Both the position numbers and the translations under genes were made by a program. Positions 6,927 through 14,718 of a stretch of 42,368 nt of DNA are shown piece after piece. Position 1 is the stretch's first letter. The number at the start of each line of letters is the position of its first letter. Below the pieces are notes generated by a model. The model worked only from the letters and a program-made list of their open reading frames with translations. It was not told where the DNA came from and did no database searches. The DNA comes from Bradyrhizobium jicamae (lineage in GTDB: Bacteria; Pseudomonadota; Alphaproteobacteria; Rhizobiales; Xanthobacteraceae). Location of the stretch: positions 29,937-72,304 of the forward strand of contig NZ_LLXZ01000150.1 in the NCBI RefSeq assembly GCF_001440395.1, in the 5' to 3' direction.

Positions 6927-6955
6927 AAAAGCGCGGGGCAAAACCCCGCGCTTTT
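6927..6955 (-). terminator. Terminator after rplS
   Basis: Perfect 12-bp stem AAAAGCGCGGGG/CCCCGCGCTTTT with a 5-base loop. T-rich on the minus strand after the stem (TTTTTT...), so it should end the ffh-rpsP-rimM-trmD-rplS transcript 24 bases beyond the rplS stop. Confidence 0.9.
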
Positions 6956-6978
6956 CGCCACATCCCTTTCGGGAAAAC

Positions 6979-7359
6979 TTACTCGCCGACGGCAGCGGCG
7001 CGGTCCTGCTTCTCGACGATGCGGGCCGACTTGCCGCGCAGGTTGCGCAGGTAATACAGCTTGGCGCGACGCACCTTGCCGCGGCGCACCACCTTGATCG
7101 AGTCGATCATCGGCGACATCACGGGGAATACACGCTCGACGCCCTCGCCGTAGGAAATCTTGCGAACGGTGAAGCTCTCGTTGAGCCCACCGCCGGAACG
7201 GCCGATGCAGACGCCTTCATAGGCCTGCACGCGGGTGCGCTCGCCTTCGACCACCTTGACGTTGACGATCACGGTGTCGCCGGGGCCGAATTCCGGAATC
7301 GACTTGGTGGCCGACAGTTTTTCGAATTGCTCTTTTTCGAGCTGTTGAATGAGGTTCAT
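6979..7359 (-). CDS. rplS: 50S ribosomal protein L19
   Basis: 126-residue L19, located at the 30S-50S interface. Recognised from MNLIQQLEKEQ at the start, the central GDTVIVNVKVVEGERTRVQAYEG segment and the C-terminal RRAKLYYLRNLRGKSARI. Length normal. The ATG at 7359 has GGAGA 7 bases upstream; the frame extends upstream without support. It is last in the run rpsP-rimM-trmD-rplS, the order known from many bacteria, with about 100 bases to trmD, and is followed by a strong terminator. Confidence 0.98.
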   Translation of the reverse strand: MNLIQQLEKEQFEKLSATKSIPEFGPGDTVIVNVKVVEGERTRVQAYEGVCIGRSGGGLNESFTVRKISYGEGVERVFPVMSPMIDSIKVVRRGKVRRAKLYYLRNLRGKSARIVEKQDRAAAVGE

Positions 7360-7462
7360 TGAAATCTCCATCGGCGGCGCGCCCGGCAGCGGGCTGCGCG
7401 ACGTCCATCTATCCTGCCATTGCGCGGATTTGGCGCTCGTATAAGGCAAAGGCGAACGCTTG

Positions 7463-8182
7463 TCACCCGTCTGTCTTGTTTTTTGTGCCTTTTTGGCCGG
7501 GCCTGGAAGCCCACAGGTCCGGCCGCCGCGCCCGGGTCAGGGCCTCGGCCTCGGCCTTCCGCCAGGCCGCCACCTTGGCATGATCGCCGGAAATCAGGAT
7601 TTCCGGGATGCCGCGGCCCTCGAACTCCTGCGGGCGGGTGTATTGGGGGTATTCCAGTAGTCCTTCGGAGAAGCTTTCGTCCTCGCCCGAGGCCTGTTTG
7701 CCCATGACGCCCGGCAAAAGCCGTACGCAGGCGTCGACCAGCACCATCGCGGCGATTTCGCCACCCGACAGCACATAGTCTCCGATCGAGACCTCCGTGA
7801 GGTTCCGGGCTTCGATCACCCGCTGATCGACCCCCTCGAACCGGCCGCAGACGATCAGGGGCCCGGGGCCGGCGGCGAGTTCCGCCACCAGCGACTGGGT
7901 CAATGGCCGACCCCGCGGGCTCATCAGGAGGTGTGGCCGGTCTCGATTTGCATCGGCGGCATCGATCGCAACCGCCAGCACGTCGGCCCGGAGCACCATG
8001 CCCGGACCGCCGCCAGCCGGGGTGTCATCGACGCTGCGATGGCGGTCGGTCGCGGAATCCCTGATATCGCGCGCCTCCAGCGACCACAGGCCTGATGCCA
8101 GCGCCTTGCCCGCCAGGCTGACGCCGAGCGGCCCGGGAAACATGTCCGGGAATAAGGTGAGAACCGTGGCGCGCCAGGTCAT
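7463..8182 (-). CDS. trmD: tRNA (guanine-N1)-methyltransferase
   Basis: 239-residue SPOUT methyltransferase that uses SAM to make m1G37 in tRNAs reading CNN codons, preventing frameshifting. Signatures: TVLTLFPDMFPGPLG near the N-terminus, GGGPGMVLR (58-66), CGRFEGVDQRV and the deep-knot SIGDYVLSGGE (about 131-141), which binds SAM. Length is near the family norm of 230-250. ATG start at 8182, 10 bases after the rimM stop, so it is probably translated from the shared rpsP-rimM-trmD-rplS transcript. No strong ribosome-binding site of its own, which fits coupling to rimM. Confidence 0.98.
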   Translation of the reverse strand: MTWRATVLTLFPDMFPGPLGVSLAGKALASGLWSLEARDIRDSATDRHRSVDDTPAGGGPGMVLRADVLAVAIDAADANRDRPHLLMSPRGRPLTQSLVAELAAGPGPLIVCGRFEGVDQRVIEARNLTEVSIGDYVLSGGEIAAMVLVDACVRLLPGVMGKQASGEDESFSEGLLEYPQYTRPQEFEGRGIPEILISGDHAKVAAWRKAEAEALTRARRPDLWASRPGQKGTKNKTDG

Positions 8183-8192
8183 GTCAAACCCA

Positions 8193-8717
8193 TCACGTGA
8201 GCGTCGGGGCTTCGTCGCCTTCGATTTCCTGCGGCAGTTCGATTACCACGCGGCCGCCGGCAAGATCGACCGTCGGCACCACCGCATTGGTGAAAGGCAA
8301 TAGCATGGTGGCGCCCCGCGGCGGCGCGATCTCGATGATGTCGCCGGCACCGAAATTGTGGATCGCGACGACACGGCCGAGCGGATCGTTGGCGGCGGTG
8401 ACCGCCGCAAGCCCGATCAGGTCGGCGTGGTAATATTCGTCTTCGTCGGTCTCGGGCAATTTGTCGCGCGCGACATAGAGCTCAATGCCGTTGAGCCGTT
8501 CGGCGTCCTCGCGGGTGGCGATGCCCTTGAACGTCGCTACCAGATGATCCCTGGCCTCGCGGACATGCGCCACCTCGAACTGGCGCGCGCCGTCCCTGGT
8601 CATCAGCGGGCCGTAATGCTTTACGGCCAGCGGGTCTTCGGTGAACGTCCACAGCTTCACCGCGCCGCGCACGCCATGCGCGGCGCCGATCCGGGCGACG
8701 CAAATCGGTGCTGTCAC
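8193..8717 (-). CDS. rimM: Ribosome maturation factor RimM
   Basis: 174-residue 16S rRNA processing factor that binds S19 and helps assemble the 30S head. N-terminal RimM barrel (CVARIGAAHGVRGAVKLWTFTE) and C-terminal PRC-barrel (YYHADLIGLAAVT, GDIIEIAPPRG, LLPFTNAVVPTVDL). Start codon is GTG (8715-8717) giving MTAPICVARIG; no in-frame ATG is available closer to the domain and no strong ribosome-binding site is seen, which suggests coupling to rpsP 20 bases upstream. The downstream neighbour trmD follows after 10 bases. Confidence 0.96.
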   Translation of the reverse strand: MTAPICVARIGAAHGVRGAVKLWTFTEDPLAVKHYGPLMTRDGARQFEVAHVREARDHLVATFKGIATREDAERLNGIELYVARDKLPETDEDEYYHADLIGLAAVTAANDPLGRVVAIHNFGAGDIIEIAPPRGATMLLPFTNAVVPTVDLAGGRVVIELPQEIEGDEAPTLT

Positions 8718-8737
8718 CGTCGTGCGCCGCTTGTGCG

Positions 8738-9067
8738 TTACGCCTTCGCGGCGGCTTCGGCGGCCTTGCGCTCCTTGCGCGGCACGGCCTTTTCCGGGTT
8801 GTTGCGGGCGGCGCGCTTGACGATGCCGGCGGCATCCAGGAAGCGGGTCACGCGATCCGAGGGCTGCGCGCCCTTGGCGAGCCAGGACTTCACCTTGTCC
8901 ATGTCGAGCTTCAGGCGCGACTCATTGTCCTTCGGCAGCAGCGGATTGAAGTGGCCGAGACGCTCGATGAAGCGGCCGTCGCGGGGAAAGCGCGAGTCGG
9001 CGACGACGACGTGATAGACCGGACGCTTCTTGGTGCCTGCGCGAGCGAGGCGGATAACGACTGACAT
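8738..9067 (-). CDS. rpsP: 30S ribosomal protein S16
   Basis: 109-residue S16, needed for 30S assembly. N-terminus MSVVIRLARAGTKKRPVYHVVVADSR and ERLGHFNPLLP are diagnostic. The C-terminus (from about residue 80) has an Ala/Lys/Arg-rich tail (RKERKAAEAAAKA), longer than in E. coli but usual in alphaproteobacteria. ATG with GGAGA 8 bases upstream. First of the rpsP-rimM-trmD-rplS run and 50 bases downstream of ffh. Confidence 0.98.
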   Translation of the reverse strand: MSVVIRLARAGTKKRPVYHVVVADSRFPRDGRFIERLGHFNPLLPKDNESRLKLDMDKVKSWLAKGAQPSDRVTRFLDAAGIVKRAARNNPEKAVPRKERKAAEAAAKA

Positions 9068-9117
9068 TTAGTTCTCCTGAGTGTGGGTTAATTGAAAGTC
9101 TGTTGGTTGTTGGGTCG

Positions 9118-10662
9118 TCATTTCTTCTTGCCCGGAAAGCCGCCGAGGCCGGGCAGGGTGGGCTTGCCGCTGAGGCCGGTGAGCCCCGGCACATTCGGCA
9201 ATCCCTGACGCAGGCCGACCGGAAGATCCTTCGGCAAATTCGGCAGTCCGCCGGCGCCGCCCTGCATCTTGTCGGCCAGCGCCTTCATCTCTTCCGGCGA
9301 GGGCGGCTTCATGCCGCCGCCAAAGCCCATCGCCTGCGCGATGCCGGCGAGCGGGCCGCGCTTGCCTGAGCCCATGGCCTTCATCATGTCCGCCATGTTC
9401 CGGTGCATCTTCAAGAGCTTGTTGACCTGCTCGACATTCTGGCCGGCGCCGGCGGCGATGCGCTTCTTGCGGCTGGCTTTGAGAATGTCCGGGCTCTTGC
9501 GCTCGGCCCGCGTCATCGAATCGATAATCGCGACCTGGCGCTTGAGGATCTTGTCGTCGATACCGGCCGCCGCGATCTGGTTCTTCATCTTGGCGATGCC
9601 GGGCATCATGCCCATCAGGCCGCTGATGCCGCCCATGTTTGACATCTGCAATAATTGCTCGCGCATGTCGTTGAGGTCGAACTGACCCTTGCGCATCCGC
9701 TCGGCGGTGCGCGCGGCCTTTTCGGCGTCGATATTCGCCGCGGCACGCTCGACCAGCGACACCACGTCGCCCATGCCGAGGATGCGGCCGGCGATACGGC
9801 TCGGATGAAAATCTTCCAGCGCGTCGGTCTTTTCGCCGGTGCCGATCAGCTTGATCGGCTTGCCCGTCACCGCACGCATCGACAGCGCCGCGCCGCCGCG
9901 GCCATCGCCGTCGACGCGCGTCAGCACGATGCCGGTGAGGCCGACGCGCTGGTCGAAGGAGCGCGCGAGGTTGACCGCGTCCTGGCCGGTCAGCGAATCC
10001 GCGACCAGCAGCACTTCATGCGGATTGGCGGTCGATTTGATCTCGGCCGCCTCGCTCATCATCTCTTCGTCGAGCGTGGTGCGGCCGGCGGTGTCGAGCA
10101 GCACGACGTCGTAGCCACCGAGCTTGCCGGCTTCCAGCGCGCGCTTGGCGATTTGCGCCGGCTTTTGTCCGGCGACGATCGGCAGCGTTGGGATGTCGAG
10201 GTCGCGCCCCAGCACGGCCAATTGCTCCATCGCCGCCGGGCGGTAGATGTCGAGCGAGGCCATCAGTACCTTGCGCTTGTCACGCTGGGTCATGCGGCGG
10301 GCGAGTTTGGCGGTGGTCGTGGTTTTGCCGGAGCCTTGCAGACCGACCATCATGATCGCGACCGGCGGCACCGCATTGAGGTCGATGGTCTGGCCATCGG
10401 CGCCCAGCGTCGCGACCAGTTCGTCATGGACGATCTTGACCACCATCTGGCCGGGCGTGACCGACTTGACGACGGTGGCGCCGATCGCCTGCTCGCGGAC
10501 GCGGTCGATAAAACTCCTGACGACGTCGAGCGAGACGTCGGCCTCCAGCAGCGCGCGGCGCACCTCGCGCATCGCGGCGTCGACGTCCTTTTCGGACAGC
10601 GCACCGCGCCCCGTCAGACGATCGAGTATCCCGCCAAGCTTTTCCGACAGATTGTCGAACAA
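9118..10662 (-). CDS. ffh: Signal recognition particle protein Ffh
   Basis: 514-residue SRP54 GTPase that, with 4.5S RNA, takes ribosomes making membrane proteins to FtsY (also in this window, 16931). N domain (FDNLSEKLGGILDRLTGRG), G domain with GLQGSGKTTTTAKLA, DTAGRTTLDEEMM and TRVDGDGRGGAAL, then a Met-rich M domain (about 300-450: MRKGQFDLNDMREQLLQMSNMGG, RKSPDILKASRKKRIAAGAG). The C-terminus is a Gly/Pro/Leu-rich low-complexity tail (from about 455) ending GGFPGKKK. The initiation codon is TTG (10660-10662), supported by AAAGGA about 9 bases upstream and by alignment with the family start; no ATG is suitably placed. Head of the translation gene block. Confidence 0.97.
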   Translation of the reverse strand: MFDNLSEKLGGILDRLTGRGALSEKDVDAAMREVRRALLEADVSLDVVRSFIDRVREQAIGATVVKSVTPGQMVVKIVHDELVATLGADGQTIDLNAVPPVAIMMVGLQGSGKTTTTAKLARRMTQRDKRKVLMASLDIYRPAAMEQLAVLGRDLDIPTLPIVAGQKPAQIAKRALEAGKLGGYDVVLLDTAGRTTLDEEMMSEAAEIKSTANPHEVLLVADSLTGQDAVNLARSFDQRVGLTGIVLTRVDGDGRGGAALSMRAVTGKPIKLIGTGEKTDALEDFHPSRIAGRILGMGDVVSLVERAAANIDAEKAARTAERMRKGQFDLNDMREQLLQMSNMGGISGLMGMMPGIAKMKNQIAAAGIDDKILKRQVAIIDSMTRAERKSPDILKASRKKRIAAGAGQNVEQVNKLLKMHRNMADMMKAMGSGKRGPLAGIAQAMGFGGGMKPPSPEEMKALADKMQGGAGGLPNLPKDLPVGLRQGLPNVPGLTGLSGKPTLPGLGGFPGKKK

Positions 10663-11033
10663 TGCCGTTGTCCTTTGTGCCCTTGCTGGCGCTGCCTCAA
10701 CTCGTCACCGTCGCCAGGACGATGCTCCAAACACTTTCGCGCCCGAGGGCGCATCGCGCTGTCGGGCGTTGGCCTCCGGTCTCATGGGCCGGGCGGCGGG
10801 TCGAAAAGAACGTCTTTCCGAGAAAGTGCGCGGTTTAAACGCCCGGCGGGGGCCAAAGTCAAGGAGAAATTAGGCCGAAACAAAGCTGGGTTGTCGTCGT
10901 AAAACATTGAAATATTTTTGATTTTAGGAATTTCGGCCGCGCCGCGATGGATTGTCGTTACGCCGCAGGTTCCAACTGGCGCGGCGCACGCCATATAACG
11001 CCCCATGTCTCCTGCTCTCTCCCGCCTGTCGTG
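10663..11033. other. Divergent intergenic region ffh / hydrolase
   Basis: About 370 bases without a credible gene between divergent ffh (minus) and the metallo-beta-lactamase-fold gene (plus). An AT-rich patch at 10900-10930 (AAAACATTGAAATATTTTTG) stands out against the GC-rich surroundings and probably carries promoter elements; no palindrome or repeat is evident. Confidence 0.5.
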
Positions 11034-12098
11034 ATGCCCGTCACCCGCCGCCGCGTCTTTGCATTGCTCGCCGGGGCCGCCACGGCCGTCGGCGTGCCGT
11101 CTGTCTGGATCAGCACCATGAAAACCTATGACGGTCCCGTCTCCGACCATTTCGACGGCACGCGCTTCTTCGATCCCGACGGCGTGCCGCCAAAATCATT
11201 GGCCGAGGTGCTGCGCTGGCAGTTCGGCACCGACCGCAAGCGCGCGAGCTGGCCGGACTGGCTGCCGAACGCGCACAGCGATACGCCGCCGCCGCGCGTT
11301 AGCGGCGACAAGGTGCGGCTGTCCTTTGTCGGCCATGTCTCCTGGCTGATCCAGACGCGGGACCTCAACATCCTCGTCGATCCCGTGTGGTCGCAGCGGG
11401 CCTCGCCGGTCTCCTTTGCCGGGCCACAGCGGCACAACGATCCCGGCATCGCGTTCGACGCGCTGCCCAAGATCGATGTCGTGCTGGTAAGCCACGGCCA
11501 TTACGACCATCTCGACATCGCGACACTGTCGAAGCTTACGGAAAAATTCTCGCCGCGCGTCATCACGCCGCTCGGCAATGACATCACCATGCGCGATGCG
11601 GACTCGGCGATCAAAGTCGAGGGATTCGACTGGCAGGACCGTGTCGAGCTCGGCAACGGCCTCGCGGTGACGCTGGTGCCGACGCGGCACTGGTCGGCGC
11701 GTGGGCTGTTCGACCGCAACAAGGCGCTGTGGGCGAGCTTTGTGCTGGAGACGCCGGCAGGCAAACTCTACATCGTCTGCGATTCCGGCTACGGCGAGGG
11801 CACGCACTTTCGCCGCGTCGCCGAAAAGCACGGCCCGCTGCGGCTGGCGATCCTGCCGATCGGCGCCTATGAGCCGCGCTGGTTCATGCGGGATCAGCAC
11901 ATGAATCCATCTGACGCGGTGAAGGCGCTGGCCGACTGCGGCGCCGAGGCCGCGCTCGCGCATCACCACGGCACGTTCCAGCTCACGGATGAGGCGATCG
12001 ACGCGCCGGTGAATGCCTTGGCTGACGCGCTCAAGGAAGCGAAGATTCCACCGGAGCGGTTCGCGGCGCTGAAGCCAGGGCAGGTTTACGAGATCTAA
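11034..12098 (+). CDS. Exported metallo-beta-lactamase-fold hydrolase
   Basis: 354-residue MBL-fold metallohydrolase of the group related to NAPE-hydrolysing phospholipase D and UlaG-like lactonases. The dinuclear metal motif is VSHGHYDHLD (His154, His156, Asp158, His159), with later ligands likely in PTRHWSARG, VCDSGYGEG and AHHHGTF. The N-terminus MPVTRRRVFALLAGAATAVG looks like a signal anchor with consecutive arginines, possibly a Tat signal (no Lys after the RR motif, so not certain). Typical relatives share the TLRWQF-like and HMNPSDAVKA segments (here MNPSDAVKALADC). Substrate cannot be read from sequence. The start is uncertain: the ATG at 11034 has no clear ribosome-binding site. Single gene; ends next to a repeat. 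Confidence 0.85.
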   Translation: MPVTRRRVFALLAGAATAVGVPSVWISTMKTYDGPVSDHFDGTRFFDPDGVPPKSLAEVLRWQFGTDRKRASWPDWLPNAHSDTPPPRVSGDKVRLSFVGHVSWLIQTRDLNILVDPVWSQRASPVSFAGPQRHNDPGIAFDALPKIDVVLVSHGHYDHLDIATLSKLTEKFSPRVITPLGNDITMRDADSAIKVEGFDWQDRVELGNGLAVTLVPTRHWSARGLFDRNKALWASFVLETPAGKLYIVCDSGYGEGTHFRRVAEKHGPLRLAILPIGAYEPRWFMRDQHMNPSDAVKALADCGAEAALAHHHGTFQLTDEAIDAPVNALADALKEAKIPPERFAALKPGQVYEI

Positions 12099-12107
12099 CC
12101 CCTCGTC

Positions 12108-12232
12108 GTCCCTGCGAACGCAGGGACCCATACTCACCGTCGATCATTGTTGGGAAAGGCTGGAGCTACAGCTTGGCATAACCACATCTCCCTTGTGGTT
12201 ATGGATCCCTGCGTTCGCAGGGGCTACAGGGA
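12108..12232. repeat. Intergenic palindromic element (element B)
   Basis: Left hairpin GTCCCTGCG-AA-CGCAGGGAC (12108-12127) and right hairpin CCCTGCG-TT-CGCAGGG around 12207-12222, with a further nested hairpin CATAACCACA/TGTGGTTATG (12177-12203). It occupies the whole spacer between two convergent genes and could act as a bidirectional transcription barrier. Confidence 0.7.
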
Positions 12233-12235
12233 CTG

Positions 12236-12949
12236 CTACTCCTTCGGCTTGATCGCCCAGGACACACTCACCGTCACCGACAGCGTTTCTTCGCCCTGCG
12301 CCACCGGCGCGCCCGCGGACATCGGGGCTGCCACCTTGCTGCGGAACACCGGGCTCGGCGATCCGCTTTCCTCGACACTGATCGGTTCGCCCAGCGTGAC
12401 GCCGACAGCCTTGGCGTAAATCTCGGCCTTGCGGCGGGCGTCTGCGATCGCCTTCTCGCGGGCCTCGTCCAGGTGCTTTGAGGCCTGCGTCACCGTGAAG
12501 CTGATGCCGCCGATATCGTTGGCGCCGGCGCTGACGAGCACGTCGATCACGTTCGCGACCTTGCTGACGTCGCGGATCTTGACCGTGACGCGGTTACTTG
12601 CGCGGAAGCTCACGATGCCTGCCGTGCGCTCCGCGGTTCTGGGCGAGGTGGCAAACTGCGGCTGCAGCGACAGCCGCGAGGTCTGGTAGTCCTTCTCCTC
12701 GATGCCGGCGCCCTTCAACGCCAGCAGCACCTTGCCCATCGCGGCGTTGTTGGCGTCCGACGCCTCGCGCGCGGTCTTGGCGTCCGACGTCACGCCGCCG
12801 TCGATCTGCGCCTGATCGGGCGCCACCGGCACATTCGCTTCGCCGGTCACGGAAATCGCGGGCGGCGGCACCGTCTGCGCCAAAGCGGGCGCGGCGAGCC
12901 AAGCGCTGGTTACGGCGGCAAGGGCGATCGTTTGCTTCATGCGTCTCAT
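12236..12949 (-). CDS. SIMPL-domain (DUF541) periplasmic protein
   Basis: 237-residue exported protein with a signal peptide (residues 1-25, cleaved after PALAQ) and a SIMPL/DUF541 domain (about 30-235): ISVTGEANVPVAPDQAQI at the start, a central QTSRLSLQPQF strand and the helix AREKAIADARRKAEIYAKAVGVTLG that marks the family. Members are oligomeric periplasmic proteins linked to stress tolerance in some bacteria, without known enzymatic activity. The first ATG overlaps the stop codon of the upstream gene (ATGA), so it is translationally coupled to the GyrI-like gene; a second ATG three codons later is also possible. Confidence 0.9.
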   Translation of the reverse strand: MRRMKQTIALAAVTSAWLAAPALAQTVPPPAISVTGEANVPVAPDQAQIDGGVTSDAKTAREASDANNAAMGKVLLALKGAGIEEKDYQTSRLSLQPQFATSPRTAERTAGIVSFRASNRVTVKIRDVSKVANVIDVLVSAGANDIGGISFTVTQASKHLDEAREKAIADARRKAEIYAKAVGVTLGEPISVEESGSPSPVFRSKVAAPMSAGAPVAQGEETLSVTVSVSWAIKPKE

Positions 12950-13656
12950 CGCAGCGGCACATAGACGTTGATCACCAGCTTGTCCTCCGCCGTCTTCAGC
13001 GGATTGGTGATGTATTCCTCGATGAAGGTGTCCTTGGCTTCCAGCTTCTTGTCGTCGAGGTGGTTGGTGATCGCCTCGTAGGTATTGTCCATGTTGTCGT
13101 AGGAGCCGCGATGGACGAATTTCAGCGCCTTGCCCTCGGGCGATTTGCCCATGCTCATGTCCTTGGTCAGGTTCTTGACATCCTGATCGACCGGAATCTG
13201 CGCCAGGAATGTAAAGCCTGTATCGTCGGTCGAGGTGTAGACGATCATTGAATTGCCCGCGGCCTTGACGCCCTGCTTGTCGATCAGGGCGGTCAGCGCC
13301 TTGAACGAATCGATCAGGGTGTCGAACGCCGAATCCCAGTTGGCCGTGCCCTTCATCACCACGACCTTCTTGGGCTCGAGCATAAATTCCTCGCCAAAGG
13401 GGTCGGCGGTTTGGACGTTGGCGGCGGGCGGGGGCGGCGTGGGCGTCGGGGCTTTTTCGGCCGTGGGCGCATCTGCCGGGGACTTGGTTTCGGCCGGCGG
13501 CGGGAGCGGTACGGCCGACGGTGTGGGGCTGGGCACGGCCGACGGGCTTGCGGCCGGGGAGGCGGACGGCACCGGCGATTGGGCCAGCGCTGCCCCGCCA
13601 AATGCAACCATGGAGAGCGCGGCCATTGCCGCACGGAAAGTGCTTGTGAGCTTCAT
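12946..13656 (-). CDS. Exported GyrI-like/effector-binding domain protein
   Basis: 236-residue protein with a signal peptide (1-25), a Pro/Ser/Ala-rich linker (about 26-85) and a C-terminal domain (90-236) resembling the GyrI-like/AraC effector-binding fold: repeated beta strands such as VVMKGTANWDSAFDTLIDSF, KALKFVHRGSYDNMDNTYEAI and a terminal INVYVPLR. The fold usually binds small hydrophobic ligands in regulators; an exported, linker-tethered copy points to a periplasmic ligand-binding role, which is inference. GGAGG precedes the ATG by 9-10 bases. Coupled by a 4-base overlap to the SIMPL-domain gene. Confidence 0.75.
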   Translation of the reverse strand: MKLTSTFRAAMAALSMVAFGGAALAQSPVPSASPAASPSAVPSPTPSAVPLPPPAETKSPADAPTAEKAPTPTPPPPAANVQTADPFGEEFMLEPKKVVVMKGTANWDSAFDTLIDSFKALTALIDKQGVKAAGNSMIVYTSTDDTGFTFLAQIPVDQDVKNLTKDMSMGKSPEGKALKFVHRGSYDNMDNTYEAITNHLDDKKLEAKDTFIEEYITNPLKTAEDKLVINVYVPLR

Positions 13657-13840
13657 CTCAGGTATTCTCCCTCCACCCCATCCTGGCAGGCATGTCCCCG
13701 GTCCGCGTCAGCCAGAATGGTGCCATTTCCCTAACACGCAAGGTCCGCATTCGTCCCATGACAGATGCGTCATATGCCCCCGCGTACTAGGCAATTGACC
13801 ATCATTCGCCATATAAGGGCGGCATAAATTGGGAAATTCC

Positions 13841-14713
13841 ATGAGCGCGCTGGCCAACCACGCATTTGCCAAGATGAACGGTATCGGCAACGAAATCGTC
13901 GTCGTGGACCTGCGCGATTCCAGGGCCGCCGTGACGCCGGAAGACGCCCGCGCCGTGGCCTCGCCCGCAGGCGTGCCCTATGACCAGTTGATGGTATTGC
14001 AGCCGGCGCGGCTGCAGGGCACCGAGGCCTTTATCCACATCTACAACAGTGACGGCTCCGAAGCCGGCGCCTGCGGTAACGGCATGCGCTGCGTGGTGCG
14101 TCGGCTGTTCGAAAAGACCGGCCAGACCGCCGTGACCTTCGAGACCCGCGCCGGCCTGTTGAACTGCTGGCAGGGCCCGGCGCCGGACCTCTATACCGTG
14201 GACATGGGCGCGCCGAAGTTCGGCTGGCAGGATATTCCGCTGGCGGAAGAGTTTCGCGATACCCGCTACATCGAATTGCAGGTTGGGCCGATCGATGCGC
14301 CGTTGCTGCATTCGCCCTCGGTGGTCTCGATGGGCAATCCGCATGCGATCTTCTGGGTCGACGACGTCAACGCCTACGATATCGAGCGCTTCGGGCCGCT
14401 GCTGGAAAACCACCCGATCTTTCCCGAGCGGGCCAACATCACGCTCGCCCATATCGTCGATCGCGACCACATCACCATCCGCACCTGGGAGCGCGGCGCC
14501 GGATTGACCAGGGCCTGCGGTTCGGCGGCCTGCGCCACCGCGGTCGCCGCCGCCCGGCTGAAGCGCGCCAATCGCACCGTCGAGATCGCGTTGCCCGGCG
14601 GCAAGCTGTCGATCGAATGGCGCGAGCGCGACGACCATGTGCTGATGACCGGCACCGCCGATTTCGAATATGAAGGCCGCTTCGATCCGGCACTGTTCGC
14701 CAGCGTTGCCTGA
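13841..14713 (+). CDS. dapF: Diaminopimelate epimerase
   Basis: 290-residue PLP-independent epimerase converting LL- to meso-diaminopimelate for lysine and peptidoglycan. The two catalytic cysteines are Cys78 in SEAGACGNGMRCV and Cys226 in TRACGSAACATA, about 150 residues apart as expected. N-terminal FAKMNGIGNEIVVVDLR and SMGNPHAIFWVDD are also family signatures. The ATG at 13841 is preferred over a TTG four codons earlier. It is 5 bases upstream of mtaB in the same direction, so the two are probably cotranscribed; no unambiguous promoter is visible in the 184-base gap to the divergent gene. Confidence 0.98.
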   Translation: MSALANHAFAKMNGIGNEIVVVDLRDSRAAVTPEDARAVASPAGVPYDQLMVLQPARLQGTEAFIHIYNSDGSEAGACGNGMRCVVRRLFEKTGQTAVTFETRAGLLNCWQGPAPDLYTVDMGAPKFGWQDIPLAEEFRDTRYIELQVGPIDAPLLHSPSVVSMGNPHAIFWVDDVNAYDIERFGPLLENHPIFPERANITLAHIVDRDHITIRTWERGAGLTRACGSAACATAVAAARLKRANRTVEIALPGGKLSIEWRERDDHVLMTGTADFEYEGRFDPALFASVA

Positions 14714-14718
14714 ACATA

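Noticed and set aside
13795..13828. TTGACC and TATAAG/CATAAA as dapF promoter
   Set aside because: Spacers of 11 and 22 bases do not fit a housekeeping promoter; recorded as unresolved.
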